Shown here one piece after another: positions 17,405 to 25,560 of a stretch of 39,974 nt of DNA. The translations under genes and the position numbers were made by a program. Location: positions 1-39,974 of the forward strand of contig NZ_JAFFPK010000081.1 in assembly GCF_017590215.1 (NCBI RefSeq). Reading direction: 5' to 3'. The notes under the pieces are model-generated. The model ran no database searches. It worked only from the letters and a program-made list of their open reading frames with translations, and was not told the origin of the DNA. The first letter of the stretch is position 1, and every line of letters starts with the position of its first letter. This DNA is from Clostridium sp. CCUG 7971. Lineage in GTDB: Bacteria; Bacillota; Clostridia; Peptostreptococcales; Peptostreptococcaceae.

Positions 17405-18823
17405 CTAAATTTTACATAGTATTTCTTTAGAAATTTCTTTTACGAACTCTTCACTAGACTTACTATCTTTGGCTAGAAATTCTATATCTTCTTTACTTAA
17501 ATATTTTACATTATTATTTTCTATTGCATTTTTTATATAAGATTTTCTTATTTTATCTATATTTACTTCATTGATTTTTATTAAATTTGGATGAGATGGT
17601 AATATTAAATTCTTACCACATATTTCTTCCTGTGGATTTCCAAATTTTATTTCTATTCCATTTTCACGAGCAAATGTAAGCTGTGGATTTATATGTTTTC
17701 CTGCTCCCGTATATTCTGTTTCTTGAACTACTATAACTTGATCTTCATCTAGTTCTTGAGCTAAACAAAACGCAGCAGTTAAAGATGTATTACCAGCTGG
17801 ACCTCTCTCTAAACCTTCAAGCTGTGCCAAAAGTTCGGTCATATAAAATACTTCTCCTTGATTTACTGTTACATATCTATGCATATATCTAAGTGGTCTC
17901 GCAGCAGATCTTGGTACATCTGATCTATCTGGCCAAGTAGAAAATGGAATTCCAAATCCAGTATGACCTGTCGTAAAAGATTTTTTGTTAAATTGACTAT
18001 CACTAGCCATATGAAGACCTTTTAGATTAACACTAGCTCCGACTACTTTAGTATCCATTGCACCTGCTTTTATAAGACCTCTTGCAGTTCCTGTCAAATT
18101 ACCTCCACCTGCATTAGTGCAAACTACTACATCTGGATCTTTGCCTATTCTTTCTCTAAATTGCATAGCTATTTCATACCCTAGAGTTTCTACTCCTGCT
18201 ATTCCAAATGGAGAATAAAGTGACTCGTTAAAGTACCCTGTTTCTTCTAACATTAGTAAAAATGTATAAAATAACTCTGGTCCTACTGTTAACTGAACAA
18301 CTTCCGCTCCATAAGCTTCACATTTTCTGGCCTTTTCTATTATTTCTGGTTGTCCAATACCTGTACTATCATAACATTCTTGAACAATTATACATTTAAG
18401 TCCTTGCATAGCTGCTTGAGATGCTACTGCAGCTCCATAATTTCCACTAGTTGCTGCTATTACACCTTTATATCCCATTTTTTTAGCATGATATACAGCA
18501 GTCGCTGCCCTTCTTGCCTTAAAACTTCCTGACGCGTTAGATGCTTCATCTTTTATAAATATTCTTGCTCCCTTTCCTTTTGGTGCTACTTTTCTAGCTA
18601 AAGAACTTATATTTTTTAGCTCTATTATAGGAGTATTCCCCACTGCGTGATTTGATTGAATTTTTTCTATTTCATCTAAAGAGTAACCCGTTTCTCTCAT
18701 CATCTTTTCATAATCAAAAGATATTCCCTCATTTTCAAATAAAGCATAATCTATTCCTATTGCATTTTTCATAATTTCATTTTTTCTATTCATAACCGCT
18801 TTGTAGCTATTGTCTTTCATCAT
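17405..18823 (-). CDS. ortB: 2-amino-4-oxopentanoate thiolase, beta (PLP) subunit
   Basis: A 472-residue fold-type II PLP enzyme (tryptophan synthase beta/threonine synthase superfamily). The Schiff-base lysine is K102 in ASGSFKARRA. The phosphate-binding glycine loop is NAGGGNLTGTARG, and TSGNYGAAVASQAA holds the substrate carboxylate. With OrtA it cleaves 2-amino-4-oxopentanoate with CoA to D-alanine and acetyl-CoA, the thiolytic step of the ornithine pathway. Its ATG lies within the last codons of ortA (17-base overlap), with GGAGG 8 bases before, so production of the two subunits is probably coupled. Confidence 0.95.
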   Translation of the reverse strand: MMKDNSYKAVMNRKNEIMKNAIGIDYALFENEGISFDYEKMMRETGYSLDEIEKIQSNHAVGNTPIIELKNISSLARKVAPKGKGARIFIKDEASNASGSFKARRAATAVYHAKKMGYKGVIAATSGNYGAAVASQAAMQGLKCIIVQECYDSTGIGQPEIIEKARKCEAYGAEVVQLTVGPELFYTFLLMLEETGYFNESLYSPFGIAGVETLGYEIAMQFRERIGKDPDVVVCTNAGGGNLTGTARGLIKAGAMDTKVVGASVNLKGLHMASDSQFNKKSFTTGHTGFGIPFSTWPDRSDVPRSAARPLRYMHRYVTVNQGEVFYMTELLAQLEGLERGPAGNTSLTAAFCLAQELDEDQVIVVQETEYTGAGKHINPQLTFARENGIEIKFGNPQEEICGKNLILPSHPNLIKINEVNIDKIRKSYIKNAIENNNVKYLSKEDIEFLAKDSKSSEEFVKEISKEILCKI

Positions 18824-19124
18824 TTAAGTCACCTCCAAATAATATTTCTCTTGCACAAATTCCTATTTGAAGTAACTCTGGCATACACTTTCCATAATCA
18901 TGAGTATAATAAGGATTGACTTGTAATAAATTTCCTTCAACTAATCTTCCTGTAATAGTTTCTACTTTTACCAAATCACCTATGTTTGCATCATTATCTA
19001 TAAATCCTTTAACCCACATTTCAAGAGGATGAGATTTTGTATCCTCTGGTACTTGTGGTGCTCTTTGGCAAGGATTTAAAACTATATTGTGGATTATAAC
19101 CCAGTCTCCACGTTTAGCATCCAT
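18807..19124 (-). CDS. ortA: 2-amino-4-oxopentanoate thiolase, alpha subunit
   Basis: The 105-residue small subunit of the thiolase. Its sequence includes GDWVIIHNIVLNPCQRAPQVPEDT and PYYTHDYGKCMPELLQIG, conserved features of OrtA. It has two invariant-looking cysteines (in NPCQRAP and GKCMPE) and no cofactor motif. It forms the complex with OrtB that splits 2-amino-4-oxopentanoate. The gene lies 55 bases after ord, has AAAGGAG before ATG, and overlaps ortB at its 3' end. Confidence 0.95.
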   Translation of the reverse strand: MDAKRGDWVIIHNIVLNPCQRAPQVPEDTKSHPLEMWVKGFIDNDANIGDLVKVETITGRLVEGNLLQVNPYYTHDYGKCMPELLQIGICAREILFGGDLNDERQ

Positions 19125-19179
19125 ACTAGCACTCTCCTTTATATTAACTCGTACTAACTAGCACGAATATTATTAAGTT

Positions 19180-20244
19180 TTAAGCTTCTGCTGATTCTTT
19201 TAGCTCCACTAACTTTCGTACATCTCCCATCATCGCTCTTGGAACTGGAATATCTAACATTGTTTTTAATCCTGGTTTTGCGTTTATTACATGAGGTATA
19301 GAGTTTACACACATAGCAATAGTACCTATTCCACCTGGTATCTCTGGAGTTATTTGTAAATCTATATTTGGTATACCTTTTATACTTACATAATCTCCTG
19401 TTGACTGACCTTCTAAGTGAGGTAATATTTGTTGTGGATGTTCCATTTCTATTTTCATCTGCCCATCAACATATCCATATCCGCACTGTTTACATCCTGC
19501 AACATTTCCAGATTCTACTTCTGCATATTCTGACTTTCTATATATACTACTCATTATTGGTTCTCTAGTTTGTTCTACTTTTTCTAAATTCCATCCTATA
19601 CCTTCAGTTATCATATTTATAGATTCAGGAAATCCTACATGCCCTGCTATTGATCCATTTTTAACACCATTATCAAATACCTCTTTAGTTACACCAACAC
19701 CTTGCTCTATCATTACAGCCTTTCCAAATGGAGATAAATCATTAACTCTAGCTGCCTTTATGTAATCTACCTCTTCACAAGTTCCTGTAAGCGCAAGAAT
19801 TAATAAATCAAGTACAAATCCTGGATTTATTCCTGTCCCAAGAACTGAAACTCCATTTTCTTTGGCTATTTTATCTAATTGTTCTGCTAATTCTGGCTCT
19901 TGAGCTTTAGGAAATGCCATTTCTTCAGCAGTAGATATAACATTTATTTTCTTTTCTAATACTAACTTTATTTTATCAAATGCACCTTTTGTAAATGAGT
20001 CTGTAGCTATTAATACAACATCTGCACATTCTTCAATAAATACTTCATCTGGATTTGAATTTATTATAACTTCTGGTCTTTCTCCTCTTTCTATATCTAA
20101 TACTTTATATATACTTTTGCCTAATCTTTTTTCATTCCTATCACATACAGCAACTATTTCTATTCCTGTTTTCTTTAAAAGCATTTTTGCCATTCCACTT
20201 CCCATTGCTCCAAATCCCCAAATTCCAACTCTAATATTTCTCAT
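19180..20244 (-). CDS. ord: 2,4-diaminopentanoate dehydrogenase
   Basis: A 354-residue NAD(P)-dependent dehydrogenase related to dihydrodipicolinate and diaminopimelate dehydrogenases. The dinucleotide-binding motif is GIWGFGAMGSGMAK (7-20), followed by IEIVAVCDRNEKR at the end of the second strand. GINPGFVLDLL and the C-terminal GGIGTIAMCVNSIP are family blocks. It oxidatively deaminates 2,4-diaminopentanoate to 2-amino-4-oxopentanoate, releasing ammonia and NAD(P)H. It is the first gene of the operon. A GGGGGAG lies upstream of ATG, and a sigma-54 promoter lies about 50-66 bases before the start. Confidence 0.95.
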   Translation of the reverse strand: MRNIRVGIWGFGAMGSGMAKMLLKKTGIEIVAVCDRNEKRLGKSIYKVLDIERGERPEVIINSNPDEVFIEECADVVLIATDSFTKGAFDKIKLVLEKKINVISTAEEMAFPKAQEPELAEQLDKIAKENGVSVLGTGINPGFVLDLLILALTGTCEEVDYIKAARVNDLSPFGKAVMIEQGVGVTKEVFDNGVKNGSIAGHVGFPESINMITEGIGWNLEKVEQTREPIMSSIYRKSEYAEVESGNVAGCKQCGYGYVDGQMKIEMEHPQQILPHLEGQSTGDYVSIKGIPNIDLQITPEIPGGIGTIAMCVNSIPHVINAKPGLKTMLDIPVPRAMMGDVRKLVELKESAEA

Positions 20245-20294
20245 TGAAAACTCCCCCTTATTTAAAAATAATAAAAATACCTACTATTTAATAA

Positions 20295-20310
20295 AGCAAA
20301 CATCATGCCA
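20295..20310 (-). promoter_or_regulatory. Sigma-54 (-24/-12) promoter of the ornithine operon
   Basis: On the minus strand the bases read TGGCATGATGTTTGCT, matching the sigma-54 consensus TGGCAY-N5-TTGCW at every consensus base, with GG and GC ten bases apart. The predicted start of transcription is near 20284, giving a 5' leader of about 40 bases before ord. No competing sigma-A promoter stands out in this position. Confidence 0.88.
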
Positions 20311-20337
20311 TAAGTTATATTTTTTATTATTAATTTT

Positions 20338-20372
20338 TTAAAAGTTAATAGTTTGCAGGTATTAACTTTTAA
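20338..20372. promoter_or_regulatory. Inverted repeat, likely enhancer site for the sigma-54 activator
   Basis: Two perfect 13-base arms, TTAAAAGTTAATA (20338-20350) and TATTAACTTTTAA (20360-20372), flank a 9-base spacer. The centre lies about 70 bases upstream of the predicted transcription start and about 45 from the -24 element. A Fis-type dimer such as the regulator at 21432-22825 would bind such a site. The binding partner is inferred. Confidence 0.65.
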
Positions 20373-20443
20373 TTAAATATTTAACGATTAATTAGTTGTA
20401 AATTTTTTATATAAAATTTATAATATAAATAAAAACAAATAAA

Positions 20444-20488
20444 AAAGAGCATTAAATTTTGCATTAACTGCAAATTTTTTTGCTCTTT
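20444..20488 (-). terminator. Terminator after the 20506 gene
   Basis: A long interrupted hairpin has AAAGAGCA/TGCTCTTT as its base and TTTGCA/TGCAAA near its tip. On the minus strand it ends in a run of T. It separates the 20506 gene from the ornithine operon promoter. Confidence 0.75.
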
Positions 20489-20505
20489 ATAGTCCTTTAA
20501 ATTAA

Positions 20506-21402
20506 TTATTTATAATCTAATAACAGATACATCTGTTGTTCTAAGTTGTACGGAGTTATATCAAATTCTTCATATGATATTCCCTCACCTAATTTTGAAA
20601 TTTTATAAATTATAAGATTTTCTTTATTATCATCGTTGTATATAAATCTTATTATCTTTAAGTCTTTACTTTCATAACCTATCCGATATAGTTTATTATT
20701 TTCTTCATCAATTTCTATTTGTAGACTTTCATCAGTATCTTTGATTGTATAAAGATACTTTATTTCACTATCTTGTTCAAATATTAATGGTGTTAATTTT
20801 TTTATTTCATCTATTGTCATACCCTTTTTAACATTAAAGTAAATACTTTGAATTGATGTTAATTCTTTAAAATACTTTTCATATTTATCCTTATTATATA
20901 CCTTATACACTGTATTTTTAGGATATAAACTGTCTTTAAAGAATCCAGCAAAAAATCCAGCGAAAATTATAATTATTAATATAGCATTAGTCACTTCATT
21001 ATTACTAATTTTATTTAAATACTTATTAATTATATTCTCATACTTAATACTAAGTAAAATAAATATAAAAATTAAAATTGATGCCCATACATTATAATGA
21101 TCGAAAATATAATCAAATAATAAATTGAATATTATCACTACAAAAAAGCCTTGTATATTATTATAAGTCTTTTTATCCTCTTTATTTTCTTCATTTTTAC
21201 TAGTTCTTAACCAAAAAATGAATTCTAGAAAAATTGTAGCAATAAAATAATAAAGCAAAATTGAATCTACTTTTATGCTACCTATATACCATATACTTAA
21301 GTTGTATATCAAAAATCCTCTTACTACAATTCCAATAAATAATAATATAATTTCTAGTATATTTAAAATCTTTCTATATTTTTTATATTTAATATTGTCC
21401 AT
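20506..21402 (-). CDS. Multi-pass membrane protein of unknown function
   Basis: A 298-residue protein. The first 160 residues hold about five membrane helices (ILEIILLFIGIVVRGFLIY, ILLYYFIATIFLEFIFWL, FFVVIIFNLLFDYIF, ASILIFIFILLSI, NAILIIIIFAGFFAGFF). A soluble C-terminal domain (about 175-298) contains FNVKKGMTIDEIKKLTPLIF, which resembles the GMTxxEVxxLLG helix of BamE/SmpA-like or PepSY-type folds. It lies between the ornithine operon and its likely regulator with its own terminator, so a link to ornithine use is possible but unproven. I do not recognise a family. Confidence 0.6.
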   Translation of the reverse strand: MDNIKYKKYRKILNILEIILLFIGIVVRGFLIYNLSIWYIGSIKVDSILLYYFIATIFLEFIFWLRTSKNEENKEDKKTYNNIQGFFVVIIFNLLFDYIFDHYNVWASILIFIFILLSIKYENIINKYLNKISNNEVTNAILIIIIFAGFFAGFFKDSLYPKNTVYKVYNKDKYEKYFKELTSIQSIYFNVKKGMTIDEIKKLTPLIFEQDSEIKYLYTIKDTDESLQIEIDEENNKLYRIGYESKDLKIIRFIYNDDNKENLIIYKISKLGEGISYEEFDITPYNLEQQMYLLLDYK

Positions 21403-21431
21403 ATATCCCCCATAAGTTATGAACTTTTAAG

Positions 21432-22825
21432 CTACTTTCTCTTTATATTATACTTTTTCATTTTATATTGTAAATTCTGTCTACAAAGGCCTAGTATAGC
21501 AGCAGCTTTAGTAATATTATCATTACTTTTATCTAGAGCTTCATTAATATATCTTTCCTCTATGTCAGCTACAATCCAATCTAATGGTCTAGCTTCTACA
21601 TCTATAATGTACATATTTTCTGCTACATTAGTTTTATACTCATTTATATTTATAATATCTTTACTTAAAAGTTCTTCTTCCTCCATCATGCTCATACTTG
21701 AATATATTGTATTTTCAAGTTCACGTACATTACCTTGCCAATAGTGATTTCTAAGAATTTTTTTCCTCTATCTGTTATCCCCTTAACGCTTTTATCTAGT
21801 TTATGATTATATTTTTCTATAAACTTATTAGCCAATAATATTATATCTTCTCCTCTTTCTCTTAATGGAGGTATTTGTATATATATAACATTTAACCTAT
21901 AGTATAAATCTTTTCTAAGTTTACCTTCATTTAGTATATCCTGTGGATTTTCATTAGTAGTGGCAATAACTCTAACATCAACAGGTATATCTTTTGTACC
22001 TCCTACCCTTCTTACATATCCTTCTTGTAAAACTCTAAGTAGCTTTGCCTGAAGTTGAAGTGGCATTGAATTTATTTCATCTAATAAAAGAGTTCCTTTA
22101 TTTGCCTGTTCAAATAAACCTGGTCTATCTACTGCTCCAGTAAATCCTCCTTTTACTGTTCCAAATAATATCCCTTCTAATAAACTCCCTGGAAGTGCTG
22201 CACAATTTTGTGCTATAAATGGATATTTTGCTCTTTTACTATCATAGTGAATAGATTGGCTTATAAGCTCTTTTCCTGTTCCAGTTTCTCCATATATTAA
22301 AACTGTGGCATCACTTTTAGATGCTTTTTTAGATATATTAAGAGATTTTTTTATACAATCACTTTCTCCAATAAAATCATCAAATTTATAAAATATTTTT
22401 TTATCCTTTTCTATATTATTAACCTTAGTTTCTTCAAGCTTCAAAATCTGTTTTGATAGAGTCTGAATTTGTGTCATGTCTTTAGATATTTCAAGTGCTC
22501 CTACTAGCTCTTCTTCTACTATTATAGGAATAGTTGTATTTATAGTTGTAATTTCTTTTCCATCTTTGTTTAGATATATTTGCACATTATTTTTTATAGA
22601 TATTTTACTCTTTAGAACTTTTAGTAATGTGCTATTTTTTATCTCCATAGTTCTTGCTATATCAGTAAACGGCTTTTTAAGTACTTCTTCTTTATCCATT
22701 TGCTCTAATTTTGCCATAGAATTATTATAGATAATAGTTTTGTAATTTTTATCAATAAAGTGTACCCCTTCATCTATACTCTCTATTATTTTTTCAATAA
22801 CTTCACAGTATATCTCCTCTTTCAT
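21432..22825 (-). pseudogene. Sigma-54-dependent PAS/AAA+/Fis activator, frameshifted at A7
   Basis: Two overlapping frames (22825-21692 and 21695-21432) together encode a complete NtrC-type activator of about 464 residues. Domains in order: PAS (about 8-115), AAA+ with Walker A GETGTGKE, GAFTGA loop written as GGFTGA, Walker B TLLLDEI, RLN and PPLRERGEDI, then a Fis-type HTH (AAAILGLCRQNLQYKMKKYNI). The first frame runs out after GITDRGKK at a run of seven A (21764-21758). The second frame continues with ILRNHYWQGNVRELENTI, the expected sensor-II sequence. One more A, or a -1 slip on A-AAA-AAA, restores the protein. As the only sigma-54 activator here, near a sigma-54 promoter, it probably controls ord-orr. 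GGGGGG precedes its ATG. It may be mutated, phase-variable or recoded. Confidence 0.82.
21758..21764 (-). other. A7 slippery heptamer at the regulator frameshift
   Basis: Seven A on the minus strand lie in the phase GG-A-AAA-AAA-TTC. That is the phase required for -1 ribosomal slippage (X-XXY-YYZ) and also suits transcriptional slippage that adds an A. Either would join the AAA+ domain to the Fis-type HTH. Confidence 0.6.
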
Positions 22826-22987
22826 TTACTTTCCCCCCAAAATACTATTTATCTATTTATGTGCACATAACTTTCTTAATTCTAATATTTATCTACTCTG
22901 TTTATATATTACATAAGAAGCCTTTATCCTTTTAATTTTTATAAAATTTGTTATATTTTAAAATAAACTATAACTTCTTATAAATAC

Positions 22988-23026
22988 AAAATACTTATAT
23001 CTAGTTTTATTAGATATAAGTATTTT
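22988..23026 (-). terminator. Hairpin terminator after the alarmone synthetase gene
   Basis: A perfect 16-base-pair stem (22988-23003 with 23011-23026) and a 7-base loop lie 12 bases past the stop of the 23038 gene, with T-rich sequence on the minus strand. Confidence 0.75.
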
Positions 23027-23037
23027 TATATTTCTTA

Positions 23038-23895
23038 CTATTTAATTATATGTTCTATCTGATTTATTAATCTATACTTTTCTTTATCTGATATAGACTT
23101 AATTTCAGATATTTCTACTTTTAATTTTAAGATTTCTTTATCTTTTTCATCTAATCTTTTTCTACATTCATATTCTATATCTTTAAAGCTTTTACTTAAC
23201 ATGTTTATAAGAGACGCCATTTCATCAGAGCTTCCAGCTATTCTATTAAGTAACATCAAATTTTGTTCAAGTATCTCAGGTATTTCTTTTAGTGAATATC
23301 TTAGCTGATGATCTATTTCTCCATACCCTTCTTCAAATATTGTTCTAACTTGTATTTCTGCGATAACTTTGCTAGTAGTCGGGTAAGACTCTACTAAATA
23401 GTGAACTGATCTATATCCTGATAACCTAGAACATACATGTATTCCTAATTCTTCAAACTTTTTAGTATTATCTCCCTCTCTTATATTTGCAACTATTTCA
23501 TTTACATTCCACATTCGACTTATAAAATCATGTATTTCTTCCCAATCCTCTTTAAATATATGAATTACTCTTATACCTAATAAATCTGTAATTTCCTCTT
23601 TATAGTTATCTAAATTAAATTTAAAGTCGTTACCATATTTATTTTTTCTATCTTGAGTTTTTCTTATAATCTTTTCGATTAGATGATCACCATCTTTTAC
23701 TCTTGTTTTAACAGAGTGTACTTTATTGTGTCCTCTTAAAATATTAGCAATTAATTCAGCTTGTGTTTCATAGCTTTTCCTATACTTGTTATAATCATCA
23801 TATATTTGTTCTAATGTATCCCAATCTATATCATTTTTAACTAAAAAGTTTTCGCTTATGTTGTATCTTTTTAAAAAGTCCTTTTTATTAAGCAT
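23038..23895 (-). CDS. RelA/SpoT-domain (p)ppGpp synthetase
   Basis: A 285-residue single-domain alarmone synthetase (PF04607). Conserved synthetase blocks are visible: SVKTRVKDGDHLIEKIIRK (about 60-78), DLLGIRVIHIF (about 104), GYRSVHYLVE (about 160) and AEIQVRTIFEEGYGEIDHQLRY (about 178-200), where E and Q of EIQVRT help bind Mg2+ and substrate. No HD hydrolase, TGS or ACT domain is present. A C-terminal charged helix (about 235-285) should form a coiled coil and may drive oligomers. It would transfer pyrophosphate from ATP to GDP or GTP. GGAGG lies upstream of ATG. It follows the helicase gene by 29 bases, so cotranscription is likely. Confidence 0.88.
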   Translation of the reverse strand: MLNKKDFLKRYNISENFLVKNDIDWDTLEQIYDDYNKYRKSYETQAELIANILRGHNKVHSVKTRVKDGDHLIEKIIRKTQDRKNKYGNDFKFNLDNYKEEITDLLGIRVIHIFKEDWEEIHDFISRMWNVNEIVANIREGDNTKKFEELGIHVCSRLSGYRSVHYLVESYPTTSKVIAEIQVRTIFEEGYGEIDHQLRYSLKEIPEILEQNLMLLNRIAGSSDEMASLINMLSKSFKDIEYECRKRLDEKDKEILKLKVEISEIKSISDKEKYRLINQIEHIIK

Positions 23896-23924
23896 TTCAT
23901 ACCTCCAGCTGACTTTTAATTTTA

Positions 23925-25382
23925 TTAATTCCCTTGATTATCTCTTTTTATTTTTACCATTTTTTTCTTTATACTTATTTCTTTATATTTCTTTAATATA
24001 CCTTCTCCTTTATGATTTAATATATCAACATAAGAACATAAATCTTCTATTTTTATAACCCCTATATCATCACCTTTTATACCATCTAAATTGCTTATAG
24101 CTCCTACTATATCTATAACTCTTATTTTTTTCTTTTTTCCTGCATTTAAATATAGAGTAGTTACTTCACTATGAATTTTCATATCTAATCTTTTTATTTT
24201 CTTATTCTTTAATAATTGCATTTTATATTCTTCAAATTTTATTTTACCTTTTTTAACATCTTTTTCTTCTATATATTCTTTTTCTTCTATATCATATCCA
24301 ATATAATCTATTATTTCATTTATATATTTTTCATCTTTATTTGATACAAGAGTTATAGCCTTTCCAAACTTATCTTTTCTTCCTGTTCTACCTATTCTAT
24401 GAACATAGTTCTCCTTATCTTTTGGAACATCATAGTTTATTACCAAGGAAATATCATCAATGTGAATACCTCTTGATGCTACATCGCTACTTACTAATAT
24501 ATTAAACTTTTCCTCTTTAAAATCTTTTATAACATATATTCTCTTATCTTGAGACATGTCTCCATGAAGTTCTCTTACTAAAAATTTATCTTTTTTCATC
24601 TGGCTATATAACTTCATAACTCTTTCTCTTGTATTTAAAAATATCATTAGTGATTTTGGATTTTCTAAATATATAAGCTTTTTTAAAATTTCATATTTTT
24701 CCTGTTCTTCAATTTTTATAATTTCTTCATGTATTTGTTTTTTATTAATTATTTTTATATCTTCTATATCTAGCATAGATGAATTTTTCATATATTTATC
24801 ACACACATATTTTATATCCTTATCTATAGTTGCAGAAAAAAGACCAATAGCTTTTTTGTTTGGTGAATTTTTAAATATAGTATCTATTTGATCTATAAAT
24901 CCTTTATTTAACATTTTGTCCGCTTCATCTATTATTAAATATTTTAAATTATCTAAGTTTATAGTTCCTCTTTCAATGTGATCTATTATTCTTCCAGGAG
25001 TTGCTACTACAATATGAACTCTTTGTTTTAAACTTGCAATTTGCTCTTTTATAGGTTGCTTTCCAAATATAGCACTACATCTAATCTTTTTAAGTCTACC
25101 AATGTTAGATATCTCTTCACTAACTTGTAGTGCTAACTCTCTAGTTGGAACTACTACAAGGGCCTGTACATTAGTATTATCTATCTTTATATTCTCACAT
25201 ATTGGTATGGCAAAACTTGCAGTTTTACCACTTCCTGTTTTCGACTTTACCACTACATCTTCACAATTTAACAATCTTGGAATTACGTCTTCTTGAACCT
25301 TAGATGGTCTTTTATAACCTAAGTTATTTAATGCTTTTAATATTTCTTTATTTAATTTAAAATCTATAAATTTATGGTTCAT
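23925..25382 (-). CDS. DbpA/YxiN-like DEAD-box RNA helicase
   Basis: A 485-residue DEAD-box helicase. RecA domain 1 has the Q motif (GYKRPSKVQEDVIP), SKTGSGKTASFA, PTRELALQ, TPGRI, DEADKM and SAT. RecA domain 2 has LMIFLNTRERV, ELHGDMSQ, VSSDVASRGIH and HRIGRTGR. Residues about 400-480 (TTLYLNAGKKKKIRVIDIVGAI and onward) form the DbpA RNA-binding domain (PF03880), which in DbpA/YxiN docks on hairpin 92 of 23S rRNA. The likely job is a late step of 50S subunit assembly, possibly important at low temperature. AAAGGAG lies upstream of the ATG. It leads into the alarmone synthetase gene. Confidence 0.92.
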   Translation of the reverse strand: MNHKFIDFKLNKEILKALNNLGYKRPSKVQEDVIPRLLNCEDVVVKSKTGSGKTASFAIPICENIKIDNTNVQALVVVPTRELALQVSEEISNIGRLKKIRCSAIFGKQPIKEQIASLKQRVHIVVATPGRIIDHIERGTINLDNLKYLIIDEADKMLNKGFIDQIDTIFKNSPNKKAIGLFSATIDKDIKYVCDKYMKNSSMLDIEDIKIINKKQIHEEIIKIEEQEKYEILKKLIYLENPKSLMIFLNTRERVMKLYSQMKKDKFLVRELHGDMSQDKRIYVIKDFKEEKFNILVSSDVASRGIHIDDISLVINYDVPKDKENYVHRIGRTGRKDKFGKAITLVSNKDEKYINEIIDYIGYDIEEKEYIEEKDVKKGKIKFEEYKMQLLKNKKIKRLDMKIHSEVTTLYLNAGKKKKIRVIDIVGAISNLDGIKGDDIGVIKIEDLCSYVDILNHKGEGILKKYKEISIKKKMVKIKRDNQGN

Positions 25383-25485
25383 CTTTTGCTCCTTTTAATT
25401 TTTATCAGCTATTCATTATATCATAAACTAAAAAATATATAGCTATCACATTTATATTATTTCTTAGTATTTACTTATAAGAAGA

Positions 25486-25526
25486 AAAGGCATGAAATAA
25501 TAATAAAATTATTATTTCATGCCTTT
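25486..25526. terminator. Hairpin terminator after the SH3b-NlpC gene
   Basis: A perfect 18-base-pair stem (25486-25503 with 25509-25526) and a 5-base loop lie between the wall hydrolase stop and the helicase start, with a T-rich 3' side on the minus strand. Confidence 0.88.
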
Positions 25527-25560
25527 ATTATATGGTATTATAATTTATTTTTAGTTAAAA

